Shown here piece by piece: positions 1-8,145 of a DNA stretch of 45,136 nt; position 1 is the stretch's first letter; each line of letters begins with the position of its first letter. The position numbers and the translations under genes are program-made. Under the pieces are notes generated by a model. It had not been told where the DNA came from, did not search any database, and saw nothing but the letters and a program-made list of their open reading frames with translations. This stretch comes from Actinomycetes bacterium (GTDB lineage Bacteria; Actinomycetota; Acidimicrobiia; Acidimicrobiales; JAKAOS01): positions 1-45,136 of the forward strand of contig JAJYPS010000007.1 of the NCBI GenBank assembly GCA_021795215.1, written 5' to 3'.

Positions 1-40
1 TCTGACCGCCCTGGTCGTACAGTTCATGAAGCTTTGTCAT
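1..40 (-). CDS. tal: Transaldolase, N-terminal fragment (cut by window edge)
   Basis: Reading the minus strand from the ATG at 40-38 gives [13 protein letters not shown], which matches the start of actinobacterial transaldolases. Only 13 codons lie in the window. The start overlaps the transketolase stop by 4 bases (ATGA), so the two genes are probably translationally coupled. Transaldolase and transketolase together form the non-oxidative pentose-phosphate branch, and tkt-tal is a common actinobacterial order. The fragment is too short to check catalytic residues, so the call rests on the N-terminus and the position. Confidence 0.75.
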   Translation of the reverse strand, partial: MTKLHELYDQGGQ

Positions 41-2055
41 CGTTCTCCCTCTCTAAGGGTGACCAGCTCCTCAGCCCGAGCCGCCACGTTCTCACCTGTG
101 AATCCAAGCTTCTCCATGTTGACATTCCCCGGAGCGGAAGCTCCGAAGCGATCGATGCACACGGTCGCATCGGCCCAGCGGGACCACCCGAAGGGGGATG
201 CCGCCTCCACCGCCAGCCGGGGGACGCCAGGCGGCAGCACCGAGTCTATGTACTGCTTGCCCTGGGCCTCGAAGAGGTCCCAGGAGGGCAGCGACACCAC
301 CCTGGCGGGAATGTCCCGTTCGGCCAACAGGGAGGCAGCCTTGACGCAGTGCTGCACCTCGCTGCCGGTGCCGATCAGCACCACCCGTGCGCCCCCGTCC
401 GGGTCGGACAGCACGTACCCACCCTTCTGCACCTGGGCGGCATTGTCGGCGGTCCCCTCCAGCACCGGCACGTTCTGCCGGGTCAGGATCAACGCGGTGG
501 GGCCGTCGCACTCCACGGCGATCCTCCACGCCTGGGCCACCTCGTTCGCGTCCGCCGGCCGGATCACCCGCAGGGCCGGCATTGCCCGAAGCGACGCCAG
601 ATGCTCGATCGGCTGGTGAGTCGGGCCGTCCTCTCCGAGGCCGATGGAGTCGTGCGTCCACGCATACACGACGTGGGCGTTGGCCAGCGCCGCCACTCGT
701 ACCGCTGGGCGCATGTAGTCGCTGAACACGAAGAACGTACCGCCCACAGGAAGGACGCCGCCGTGCATCGCCATGCCGGTCATCGCCGATCCCATACCGT
801 GCTCCCGGATGCCGTACGCGAGCTGCCGGCCTCCGGGTTCGGAGCGGGACTGCAGCTGGTCGTCCGGCAGTGCCGTGCCGGTGTTGCCGGTCAGGTCCGC
901 TCCTCCGGAAATGAGCCCCGGCAGTAGAGGCGCCGTGGTCGTCAGGCACTTTCCGAAAGCCTTCCGGGTGGCGACCGACTCTCCCGCTTGGAACGTCGGC
1001 AGCTTCTCGGCCCAGCCCTCGACTCCCGTGCCGGCGTAGGCCGCCTTCAGATCCGCCTGGTCCGGACGGTTCGGGTCCTGCCGCTTCTCCCACGCCGACC
1101 GCAGCGCCTGGCCTCTTGGGATGCATTGACGGTAGTAGTCCAGCACCTCCGGCGGCACCCAGAACTGCTCGTCGGCGGGCAGCCCCAGGATCTCCTTCGT
1201 CCGGCGGATCTCCTCGTCCCCGAGCGGCTCTCCGTGGGCCTCCTTGGTGTCGGTCCGGTTGGGCGACGGCCACCCGATGTGGCTACGCAGCACCAGCATG
1301 GACGGGCGGTCCTCCTCCGCCATCGCCCGGCGGATGCCGGACTCCAGGGCATCCGTGTCGTTCGCCACGTCCCCCAGGTTCTCGACGTGCCACCCGTACG
1401 CCTCGAACCGCTTCACCCGGTCGTCGCTGTAGGCCAGGTCCGTCGAGCCGTCGATCGTTATGTAGTTGTCGTCGTAGACGTAGATCAGGCGCCCCAGGCC
1501 CAGATGGCCGGCAAGCGAAGCCGCCTCGTGGCTGACACCTTCCATCAGGTCCCCGTCGGAGCAGATCACGAACGTGTGGTGGTCGCACGTCTCCGGACCG
1601 AAGCGGGCACGGAGGAACCGCTCCGCCACTCCCATCCCCACCCCGTTCGCGAAGCCCTGGCCCAACGGTCCTGTCGTAACCTCGACACCGGCGATGTGGC
1701 CCGCGTCGGGGTGCACCTCCACGCCTCGGGTCTGGAACCCCTCGGGATGCCCCGGCGTCCGGCTGCCCCACTGGCGGAACGACTTGATGTCGTCCAGCGT
1801 CAGCCCGTACCCGGTCAGGTAGAGCATCGAGTAGAGCAGGATCGAGGCATGGCCCGCCGACAGGATGAACCGGTCACGATCCGGCCAGTTGGGATCGCTC
1901 GGATCGTGGCGCATGACTTTCGTCCACAGCACGTGCGCCAGGGGCGCCAATGCCATCGCCGTGCCCGGGTGCCCCGAGTTCGCCTTCTGCGGCCCGTCCA
2001 TTGACAGGCCCCGGATCACATTGATGCCTAGCTGCTCCACATCCGACGTGCTCAT
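37..2055 (-). CDS. tkt: Transketolase
   Basis: A 672-residue protein of usual transketolase length. It moves two-carbon ketol units between sugar phosphates in the cytosol using thiamine diphosphate and a divalent metal. The N-terminus has the typical [17 protein letters not shown] stretch near residue 27. The cofactor-binding CSDGDLMEG motif lies near residue 165, followed by [12 protein letters not shown]. The central pyrimidine-binding domain has the GIREHGMG motif and [15 protein letters not shown], as expected. The ATG at 2055 gives [20 protein letters not shown], a normal start. The stop overlaps the next gene, transaldolase, by 4 bases. Nothing looks broken. Confidence 0.97.
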   Translation of the reverse strand: MSTSDVEQLGINVIRGLSMDGPQKANSGHPGTAMALAPLAHVLWTKVMRHDPSDPNWPDRDRFILSAGHASILLYSMLYLTGYGLTLDDIKSFRQWGSRTPGHPEGFQTRGVEVHPDAGHIAGVEVTTGPLGQGFANGVGMGVAERFLRARFGPETCDHHTFVICSDGDLMEGVSHEAASLAGHLGLGRLIYVYDDNYITIDGSTDLAYSDDRVKRFEAYGWHVENLGDVANDTDALESGIRRAMAEEDRPSMLVLRSHIGWPSPNRTDTKEAHGEPLGDEEIRRTKEILGLPADEQFWVPPEVLDYYRQCIPRGQALRSAWEKRQDPNRPDQADLKAAYAGTGVEGWAEKLPTFQAGESVATRKAFGKCLTTTAPLLPGLISGGADLTGNTGTALPDDQLQSRSEPGGRQLAYGIREHGMGSAMTGMAMHGGVLPVGGTFFVFSDYMRPAVRVAALANAHVVYAWTHDSIGLGEDGPTHQPIEHLASLRAMPALRVIRPADANEVAQAWRIAVECDGPTALILTRQNVPVLEGTADNAAQVQKGGYVLSDPDGGARVVLIGTGSEVQHCVKAASLLAERDIPARVVSLPSWDLFEAQGKQYIDSVLPPGVPRLAVEAASPFGWSRWADATVCIDRFGASAPGNVNMEKLGFTGENVAARAEELVTLREGER

Positions 2056-2119
2056 ACGGCCACCCTAGTCAGTGGCGGAGCCTGCTATCGAATCGGCGGG
2101 GCGTGCTCCTCTGAACTTC

Positions 2120-2869
2120 TCAGGCAACCGCCTCCGAGGCAGGTTGGCGGAAGTGCGGCCGCTCGTGACGCACCTTCGCAAGCCCTGCTGCGACCAGGGT
2201 CCTGATCACCCACCAACCCGGGTCCAGCTGCCCCTTGTCGAACGCCAGCTTCGCCGACGTCGGAGCGGCGTGGTGGTTGTTGTGCAGCCCTTCCCCAGCC
2301 GCCAGCCAGGCGAGCCACTGATTGTTCCGAGCCAGGTTGTCGTTCGGCTGCTTGCCGAAGGCATGACCGATCGCGTTCACGGCCGAGTTGACCAAGAGGT
2401 ACACAACCGTGTGGACGGCGGCGGCCACCAGTGCCATCTCCCAGCCGAGCAGCCCGACGAGCGCCGCCACGCCGATGGCCAGACCGATGAGCGGCCGGTC
2501 GAAGAGGTACTTGTCCCACTTGTCCCGGGGAAGGTCCTTGGCATACCGGGCGACAAGCAGCTCGTCGTGCGCCGCCTTCCTGTAAAGGAAGACGTTGCCC
2601 AGCTGGACCTTCCAGAAGCCTTCCAGGAGAGGCGAGTGAGGGTCTCCTTCGACATCCGTGAAGGCGTGGTGCTTCCGATGTACCGCCACCCACTGTCGCG
2701 GCAGGATGCCAGTGGTGATCCAAGTCATCACACGGAACGCCATCGTGGCGGCAGGCGACAGTGTGATCGCCTTGTGAGACAGATTCCGGTGCAGGAATAC
2801 GGTGGTCATGAAGAGGGCGGCCTGAGACACAGCTAGCCCCACCAGTACTGCTGTCACGAGCGACGGCAC
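2120..2869 (-). CDS. Acyl-CoA/fatty-acid delta-9-type desaturase
   Basis: A 249-residue membrane di-iron desaturase that would introduce a double bond into acyl chains. The three histidine boxes are present: HRNLSH (residues 27-32), HRKHH (64-68) and HNNHH (196-200), with an extra GHAFG histidine near 169. Hydrophobic stretches near residues 1-25, 40-58 and 128-165 fit membrane spanning. The protein is shorter than animal stearoyl-CoA desaturases but similar to bacterial DesA/OLE1-type forms. The start is GTG at 2869, and no strong ribosome site is visible. It stands alone between transketolase and a long gene-poor stretch. The exact substrate cannot be told from sequence. Confidence 0.9.
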   Translation of the reverse strand: MPSLVTAVLVGLAVSQAALFMTTVFLHRNLSHKAITLSPAATMAFRVMTWITTGILPRQWVAVHRKHHAFTDVEGDPHSPLLEGFWKVQLGNVFLYRKAAHDELLVARYAKDLPRDKWDKYLFDRPLIGLAIGVAALVGLLGWEMALVAAAVHTVVYLLVNSAVNAIGHAFGKQPNDNLARNNQWLAWLAAGEGLHNNHHAAPTSAKLAFDKGQLDPGWWVIRTLVAAGLAKVRHERPHFRQPASEAVA

Positions 2870-3226
2870 CGGGACAACCTAGCAGGCGGTCCGAATGAGC
2901 ACGACGTAGGGCGTCGGTTTTCTCAGCCTCCGACGTCAGTATCTGGACCCCAACGGGCAGCGGACGGAGGCCGAGTGGCAAGGCCGGAAAAATATCCGCC
3001 CAGCCCTTCTGCGTCGTACCTTGCCTTCGAACCTCCGGGAAGACGCAACGCCGGTCGACGAAAAGGGTATATCTGTACCCGTTTAGGTCATATGACCGGA
3101 GCCAACCGTTCCAACCGCCGCCTGAGGTCCTGATCCTGGGGTCCTGTGCCTTCGGAACGATCTGCGATCACCTTCCTGGGAACCGTTGTTGTCCGTTGAT
3201 CCTGGGCCAGCATGGAACCCACTCTC
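2870..3226. other. Intergenic stretch with two palindromes
   Basis: No convincing gene is seen here. The clearest signals are an inverted repeat GGGTA-N6-TACCC at 3065-3080 and a perfect 12-base palindrome GGTCATATGACC at 3086-3097, followed by GGAG. The surrounding 40 bases are AT-richer than average. This may be a promoter with binding sites, but the controlled gene is unclear because the nearest starts face away or lie several hundred bases off. Confidence 0.5.
3086..3097. promoter_or_regulatory. Perfect palindrome GGTCATATGACC
   Basis: A 12-base perfect palindrome followed by GGAG. A related palindrome, GGTCGTACGACC followed by GGAG, occurs at 3906-3917. Together they give the pattern GGTCRTAYGACCGGAG. 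A dimeric regulator site is the simplest reading; no known regulator is recognised. Confidence 0.4.
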
Positions 3227-3526
3227 TCACCCCCCGTCGCGCCCCCGGACACGCCCGAAGTTGCGCTTCCGGCGCGCTCTCATGATCGGGATGTACAGCA
3301 GTGCAGTCCCAAAACCAACCCCGGTGGCCACGCCTGCCGCGAGCGCAACATTCTTGAACGTCGTCCAAGTCAAGACTCCGAACAGAATTGCGTAGGGAAG
3401 TCCGCCTATCGACCAGAAGAGCCAGTACTCGTGCCGGGCTCGCGCAGCCTCGGCGCTTCCGTGAACGCGGCCACTGACCCGCTTAGAACGCACGCTCTGC
3501 GATGTCCTCGTCAAATCGGACGACAT
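3227..3526 (-). CDS. Small two-span membrane protein, unknown function
   Basis: A 99-residue protein with two hydrophobic segments (about residues 43-62 and 64-82, starting at WLFWSIGGLPYAILFGVL) and a basic C-terminal tail (RARRKRNFGRVRGRDGG). No family is recognised. The ATG at 3526 has no ribosome site of its own. A strong site, GGGAGGAGGT (about 3543-3552 on the complement), instead serves a GTG at 3539 in another frame that ends within this gene. The true start could therefore be later, at GTG 3493, with coupling to the upstream small frame. The function is unknown. Confidence 0.55.
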   Translation of the reverse strand: MSSDLTRTSQSVRSKRVSGRVHGSAEAARARHEYWLFWSIGGLPYAILFGVLTWTTFKNVALAAGVATGVGFGTALLYIPIMRARRKRNFGRVRGRDGG

Positions 3527-3581
3527 TCGGGCCGTACACGGTGACCTCCTCCCGGCGAATTGCTACAGCCGAGTTGCACAT
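3483..3581 (-). CDS. Possible short ORF overlapping the membrane-protein gene
   Basis: An open minus-strand frame encodes 32 residues from an ATG at 3581, ending in VVRFDEDIAERAF before a TAA at 3485-3483. The frame is open further upstream to a stop near 3681 and looks protein-like (for example IIAYSVDDVEGD), so the gene may once have been longer. A GTG at 3539 in this frame lies 4 bases after a strong GGAGGT. It overlaps the start of the next gene by 44 bases. No family is recognised. It may be a leader peptide, a small gene or a remnant. Confidence 0.3.
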   Translation of the reverse strand: MCNSAVAIRREEVTVYGPNVVRFDEDIAERAF

Positions 3582-4498
3582 TCGCTCCCTCAAACCAGCT
3601 ACTTCCTGACGACAGCGGTCGCCCTCGACGTCGTCGACGCTGTAGGCGATGATCCGATGTCTCGGTTCTGCGGCGTGGCTCTAAGCCTCGATCGCGGCTC
3701 GGAACCATTTCAGGCACTGCATCCCTCCAGCCCCTTCGTCCCGCCAAGAGAACTCGACCTTCCGTCGCGATCACCTTCAACCCGCACCCCAGGCGAGACA
3801 GGCCCGAAGGCCCGGTGCAGGCTGCCACTGCGGTTGGACACGCGTGACTTCATTGAGCACCCGGTAGATCCGGTAGACATTGAGTACCGGGTAGGCGCAG
3901 TAGATGGTCGTACGACCGGAGAGCCGTACGACCGGAGAGCAGACCATTCGGCAACCACACGGCTTCGACTGCCCTGACGTCAGTATCGACGTGGTCGTCG
4001 TTGGTGGCGAATCCCCATTCCCCGCTCAATCGGCACTCATGCCGTCCAGGTCACGGCAAGAAGTGTGCGGGGGCCACGGAGGCGTTGTCGGTCGCACTGA
4101 GGGGTCGACTGGAGTTCAACCATCCGGTGCTCCGAGGGGATGGGCCAATCGGTGCACGCCCAAACGTTCTCGGGTGCGCCGGTGGACGTCTCACGCCTGA
4201 CCGCCGTTCGCCGATGCGCAGGTGTTCGCCGATGCGTCCTGTATCAGGATCTACGCCGTCACTGTCGGGCATCCCTCTGGTGCCGGTAGTACCGAATCGG
4301 GAGCTTACCCGACCGGATAACCGGAGCGATGCCGGCTGACCGGACGGGTAGCAGGAGTCGGTCCGACACGCGGAGGCCCTTGGGGGATAGCGTCGTGTGG
4401 CGCATCCCATGCGGGTAAGAGGCCCGCCTAGGGTGGCGTGCGCCTCCCGCGGGACAGATCGGCTGTCCGCGAGACGTATGGCCTCGGAAGGAGCCGAC
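3582..4498. other. Long gene-poor stretch with repeats
   Basis: No gene can be supported here beyond the possible upstream part of the short frame above. It holds an 8-base inverted repeat, ACCCGGTA at 3859-3866 with TACCGGGT at 3885-3892. It also has a tandem 16-base repeat at 3909-3940 that includes the palindrome GGTCGTACGACC, and a direct repeat GTTCGCCGATGCG at 4206-4218 and 4224-4236. These may be regulatory sites or remnants of mobile or decayed DNA. Confidence 0.5.
3906..3940. promoter_or_regulatory. Palindrome GGTCGTACGACC within a 16-bp tandem duplication
   Basis: The palindrome occupies 3906-3917. The unit CGTACGACCGGAGAGC is present twice, at 3909-3924 and 3925-3940, without mismatch. 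The same core occurs at 3086 as GGTCATATGACCGGAG. This is a candidate cooperative binding site; no regulator is known. Confidence 0.35.
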
Positions 4499-4837
4499 TT
4501 GGCTGAAACCAGCACGACCGCCACGGAGGAGTCGATACCGGCTCTGGTCCGCGAGTTGAAAGACCTCGTGGTGGCGTACCTGCGCGAGCGTACCATCGAT
4601 CCCCTCAAGGGTCTGGTCCGGTATGTCCTTTTCGGAGTTGCCGGTTCAGTAGCGCTGGGCGCCGGACTGGTCCTACTCGCGGTGGCGCTGCTGCGGGCGC
4701 TGCAGACCGAGCTGGGGGGTGCTTTGAGCGGTTCTCTCAGTTGGCTGCCTTACCTGATCACGGCCGCAGTGGCGCTCATCGTGGTTGCGATGGCAGCCGC
4801 TGCGGCGCTCCGAGGAAGGAAGAAGAGACGCAAATGA
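4499..4837 (+). CDS. Holin-X-like membrane protein (phage holin family, actinobacterial)
   Basis: A TTG start at 4499 gives a 112-residue protein. It lies 5-6 bases after GGAAGGAG at 4486-4493, a much better signal than the upstream ATGs at 4397 or 4478. The N-terminal half is an amphipathic segment (IPALVRELKDLVVAYLRERTIDPLKGL), followed by two strong membrane spans (about residues 46-70 and 84-105) and a basic tail RGRKKRRK. This is the layout of the Putative Actinobacterial Holin-X family, whose role is not established and which is usually unrelated to phage. The stop overlaps the next start (ATGA). It heads a chain of four overlapping genes ending in trmI. Confidence 0.7.
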   Translation: MAETSTTATEESIPALVRELKDLVVAYLRERTIDPLKGLVRYVLFGVAGSVALGAGLVLLAVALLRALQTELGGALSGSLSWLPYLITAAVALIVVAMAAAAALRGRKKRRK

Positions 4838-5034
4838 CCCGCGTCAGCAGACAGGACATCGAGACGAAGCTGCGCCAGATCCAGGGCTCCCTCGCCGGGG
4901 AGGTGGAGGAGGCGGAGCCGACGATGATCAAGGTGGCAATAGCCGCAGCCGCTGCGGTGATCGTGCTCACCTACATCGTCGGACGCCGGCGCGGCCGTAT
5001 CCGCTCGACGGTGGTAGAAGTGCGGCGTGTTTAA
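4834..5034 (+). CDS. Small single-span membrane protein, unknown function
   Basis: A 66-residue protein with the ATG at 4834 overlapping the previous stop by 4 bases. Residues 1-29 form a charged helix (IETKLRQIQGSLAGEVEEAEP), followed by one membrane span (about 30-50, MIKVAIAAAAAVIVLTYIVG) and a basic tail. It resembles the short proteins found beside holin-X or DUF3618-type genes in Actinobacteria, but no assignment is secure. Its place in the overlapping chain with trmI suggests co-translation. The function is unknown. Confidence 0.7.
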   Translation: MTRVSRQDIETKLRQIQGSLAGEVEEAEPTMIKVAIAAAAAVIVLTYIVGRRRGRIRSTVVEVRRV

Positions 5035-5251
5035 GGAGCGGATCGACCGCGGCCTGCAGCTGATGGTGGGCCAGGGTCTGGGCAAGGGTTTGCTGGGAGG
5101 GAGCAACGCCTGGCTTGCCGTGGGAGGGTTGGCAGCCACGATTCGCTTCCTTCGTCGAGGCCGAAAGCCCAGGAAGTTGGTCGAGCGGCTGGCCCCCGGC
5201 GAGAAGCTGGAGATCGTCCATCTCCTGCCGGGGCAGCGGAGCAGACGCTGA
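5027..5251 (+). CDS. Small basic protein, unknown function
   Basis: A 74-residue protein with a GTG start at 5027 inside the end of the previous gene (8-base overlap) and AAGGAG only downstream, so it probably relies on coupling. The central part (GLLGGSNAWLAVGGLAATIRFL) is weakly hydrophobic. It is followed by a basic segment, RRGRKPRKLVERL, and a C-terminus GEKLEIVHLLPGQ. No family is recognised. It may sit at the membrane with its two upstream neighbours. Its stop overlaps the proposed CTG start of trmI (CTGA). Confidence 0.65.
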   Translation: MFKERIDRGLQLMVGQGLGKGLLGGSNAWLAVGGLAATIRFLRRGRKPRKLVERLAPGEKLEIVHLLPGQRSRR

Positions 5252-6195
5252 GCGAACCGGCGCTGCAGGGGGTCGGGCTCCAGCCTGGCGGCGGACCGTT
5301 CCGGCCCGGCGACACAGTGATGCTCGTGGACTCCAAGAACAGGACCCGGCTCGTCACCCTTGCCACCGGTCGAGTGGTCCATTCGCACTCCGGCGTCCTG
5401 CCTCACGACCGGCTGCTGGGCGGTCCGGACGGCAGCATCGTGCGGTCGGACACCGGTGCACGGTTCGTGGCTGTCCGGCCCCGCTTGGCCGACCTGGTGA
5501 TCGGGATGCCGAGGGGAGCGCAGGTCATCTATCCCAAGGATCTCGCCGCCATAGTCATGGCGGCCGACGTGCACCCTGGCTGCAAGGTGCTCGAAGCCGG
5601 AGTGGGGTCGGGGGCACTCTCGATGGCTCTGCTTCGTTCGGGAGCCGATGTGGTCGGCTACGAGATCAGGGACGACTTCGCGGCGAGGGCGTCGTCGAAC
5701 GTGAGCCGCCTCTTGGGCGATACCGCGCCCTACCGCGTCCGCCAGAAGGACGTCTACGCCGGAATCGACGAACGGGACCTCGATCGAGTCCTGCTCGACC
5801 TGCCCGAGCCGTGGCGGGTGGTCGGCCACGCCGAGACGGCCCTTCGGCCGGGAGGCATTCTCCTGTGCTACCTGCCGTCGGTCGTGCAGGTGGCCGAGAT
5901 GCGGGAGCGCCTGGACAGGAGTCGCTTCGGCCTCGCGGAGACGGTCGAGATACTCGAGCGAAGCTGGCACGTGGCTGGAAAGGCGGTCAGGCCGGACCAC
6001 CGCATGGTCGGGCATACAGGGTTCCTCACCTATGCCAGGCTGCTGACCATCGCGAACGAGCCCCGGACTGGGGCCGATGGAGAAGCCGTGGCGCATGCCC
6101 GGCTGACGGGGGAAGGGGCCGAGGAGAATGGCGGCGGGCTGACCGATGTGCCCGCAGGAACCCCCGGGTTCGAGGCAGGCGGCACTGCAAGTTAG
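5248..6195 (+). CDS. trmI: tRNA (adenine-58-N1)-methyltransferase TrmI
   Basis: The protein methylates N1 of A58 in the tRNA T-loop using S-adenosylmethionine. With a CTG start at 5248 it is 315 residues. Residues about 115-124 carry the SAM-binding LEAGVGSGAL motif, preceded by the family stretch MPRGAQVIYPKD. The ATG at 5320 or GTG at 5317 would cut off GGPFRPGDTVMLVDSKNR, which matches the N-terminus of M. tuberculosis Rv2118c (GPFSIGERVQLTDAKGR), so translation must begin upstream. The only good option is CTG 5248, 6 bases after GGAG and overlapping the previous stop as CTGA. The C-terminal 45 residues are low complexity. It lies next to the proteasome locus, as in mycobacteria. Confidence 0.9.
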   Translation: MSEPALQGVGLQPGGGPFRPGDTVMLVDSKNRTRLVTLATGRVVHSHSGVLPHDRLLGGPDGSIVRSDTGARFVAVRPRLADLVIGMPRGAQVIYPKDLAAIVMAADVHPGCKVLEAGVGSGALSMALLRSGADVVGYEIRDDFAARASSNVSRLLGDTAPYRVRQKDVYAGIDERDLDRVLLDLPEPWRVVGHAETALRPGGILLCYLPSVVQVAEMRERLDRSRFGLAETVEILERSWHVAGKAVRPDHRMVGHTGFLTYARLLTIANEPRTGADGEAVAHARLTGEGAEENGGGLTDVPAGTPGFEAGGTAS

Positions 6196-6360
6196 GCGGC
6201 ATTTCAAGTGAAACGGAACAGCCTGGGGGGTCCCGACCCGTGGCTCCCTTCGGCACGCCGGGCTCCGTGGGTACCGTCCGGCGGACGTTTCGTACCGATT
6301 CTCGGGCGCTCGAGTGAGCCGAGAGCGGGGTCGCGGAGGTGTAGTTTCGGAAGCTGGGAG

Positions 6361-8121
6361 GTGGTCCCGACGGCTGAGCCAGAAGATCGCAGAGCCGAGG
6401 TGAGAGACGGTGAGGCGGAGTTGCAGGCCGCCGAGTTGGAGCAGGAGGTCCAGAACCTTCGGCGTCGGCTGGCGGAGGCGCCTCGCCGGGTACGGGCGCT
6501 CGAGGAGAAGCTGCTGGAGGCAAAAGGGCAGCTCGCTCAAGCGGTGTCCCGCAACGAGAGGCTGACCTTCGCGTTGCAACAGGCTCGCGAGCACATAGCG
6601 ACCCTCCGGGAGGAGGTGGACAAGCTCACCCAGCCACCCTCCGCGTATGCGACGTTTCTCGGTGCGAACGAGGACGGTACTGTGGATGTCTTCTCCGGTG
6701 GCCGCAAGATGAGGGTGTCGATCCATCCGGATATCGACGCGAGGAAGCTCGACAAGGGTCAGGAGGTCGTGCTCAACGAATCGCTCAACGTGGTGCTGGC
6801 GAGCGCTCCGGACCTGTCGGGGGACGTGGTCACCGTCAAGGAGGTGCTCGAAGACGGCAAGCGCGCACTCGTGCTGGGGCGCGCCGACGAGGAGCGATTG
6901 TGCGAGCTGGCCACCAATCTTCTCGGAACCCGGCTACGGGCCGGCGACTCGGTTCTTATGGAGGCCAGAACGTCCCTTCTGCTGGAAAAGCTGCCCCGGC
7001 CGGAGGTCGAGGAGCTGATCCTGGAAGAGGTGCCGGACGTGTCCTACGCCGATGTCGGCGGGCTCGACCGGCAGATCGAGGAGATCACTGACGCCGTAGA
7101 GCTGCCTTTCCTGCACCGGGCCCTTTTCGCCGAGTTCGAACTGCCGGCACCGAAAGGCATCCTCCTGTACGGACCGCCAGGATGCGGCAAGACGCTGATC
7201 GCCAAGGCGGTAGCCAACTCTCTGGCGAAGAAGGTGGCCGAGGTGTCGGCCGACCAGCAGGCTCGCAGCTACTTCCTGAACATCAAGGGCCCCGAGCTTC
7301 TCAACAAGTACGTCGGGGAGACCGAGAGGCAGATCCGGCTGGTGTTCCAACGAGCGCGGGAAAAGTCGGAGGAGGGAGTACCCGTGATCGTGTTCTTCGA
7401 CGAGATGGACTCTCTGTTCCGCACCAGGGGCACCGGCATCAGTTCGGACATGGAGTCGACCATCGTGCCCCAGCTGCTGGCGGAGATCGACGGTGTGGAG
7501 GCGCTTCGGAACGTGATCGTGATCGGCGCGTCGAACAGAGAGGACCTGATCGACCCGGCAATTCTCCGGCCCGGACGCCTTGACGTGAAGATAAAGATTG
7601 AGCGGCCGAACGAGGCTTCCGCTGCGCAGATCTTCGGACGCTACCTCCGGTCGGACCTTCCGCTTGACGCCGGGGAGGTGGAACGGCTCGGCGGAGGCGA
7701 CCGGGACAAGGCCGTCTTTGCCATGATCGAGCGGACGGTGGAGGAGATGTACCGGTCGGACGACGAGAACCGCTTCCTCGAAGTGACCTATCAGAACGGC
7801 GACAAGGAGATCCTTTACTACAAGGACTTCGCCTCCGGTGCAATGATCGAGAATATCGTGCGTAGAGCCAAGAAGTTGGCGATCAAGCGCACGATCGCCG
7901 GTGAGCAGAAGGGTATTCGGACGTCGGATCTCCTCGAATCGATCAAGCAGGAGTACAAAGAGCACGAAGACCTACCCAATACTACAAATCCCGACGACTG
8001 GGCGAAGATCTCGGGCAAGAAGGGTGAACGGATCGTGTACGTACGCACGCTGGTGACGGAAGGGGCGGCGGCCGAAGGCGGCCGGTCGATCGAGAGAGTC
8101 GGTACGGGGCAGTACCTCTGA
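6361..8121 (+). CDS. mpa: Proteasome-activating AAA ATPase (Mpa/ARC)
   Basis: A ring-forming unfoldase that recognises pupylated proteins and feeds them to the 20S proteasome. From a GTG at 6361 it has 586 residues, close to Rhodococcus ARC. An N-terminal coiled coil (about 10-90) captures Pup. Tandem OB-fold domains follow, then the AAA module with Walker A GPPGCGKT (about 271-278) and Walker [10 protein letters not shown] (acidic pair about 347-348). The C-terminus ends in GQYL, the tail that docks into the proteasome alpha ring. The frame is open back to GTG 6208, but that extension is low complexity and unlike the family. GTG 6361 directly abuts GGGAG, so GTG 6400 is also possible. Confidence 0.96.
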   Translation: MVPTAEPEDRRAEVRDGEAELQAAELEQEVQNLRRRLAEAPRRVRALEEKLLEAKGQLAQAVSRNERLTFALQQAREHIATLREEVDKLTQPPSAYATFLGANEDGTVDVFSGGRKMRVSIHPDIDARKLDKGQEVVLNESLNVVLASAPDLSGDVVTVKEVLEDGKRALVLGRADEERLCELATNLLGTRLRAGDSVLMEARTSLLLEKLPRPEVEELILEEVPDVSYADVGGLDRQIEEITDAVELPFLHRALFAEFELPAPKGILLYGPPGCGKTLIAKAVANSLAKKVAEVSADQQARSYFLNIKGPELLNKYVGETERQIRLVFQRAREKSEEGVPVIVFFDEMDSLFRTRGTGISSDMESTIVPQLLAEIDGVEALRNVIVIGASNREDLIDPAILRPGRLDVKIKIERPNEASAAQIFGRYLRSDLPLDAGEVERLGGGDRDKAVFAMIERTVEEMYRSDDENRFLEVTYQNGDKEILYYKDFASGAMIENIVRRAKKLAIKRTIAGEQKGIRTSDLLESIKQEYKEHEDLPNTTNPDDWAKISGKKGERIVYVRTLVTEGAAAEGGRSIERVGTGQYL

Positions 8122-8145
8122 GAGGATCAGGGTAGGGTCGGCAAG

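Noticed and set aside
3065-3080. A second CsoR operator
   Set aside because: The half-sites are in the opposite order (GGGTA then TACCC) with an AT centre, unlike the true site at 38571, and no copper gene is near.
4499-4837. Phage remnant because of the holin-like protein
   Set aside because: Holin-X family proteins are ordinary chromosomal genes in actinobacteria, and no other phage gene is nearby.
4750-6726. A minus-strand open frame of 658 codons opposite trmI and mpa
   Set aside because: It is antisense to clear genes, has no recognisable family, and is explained by GC-rich codon bias.
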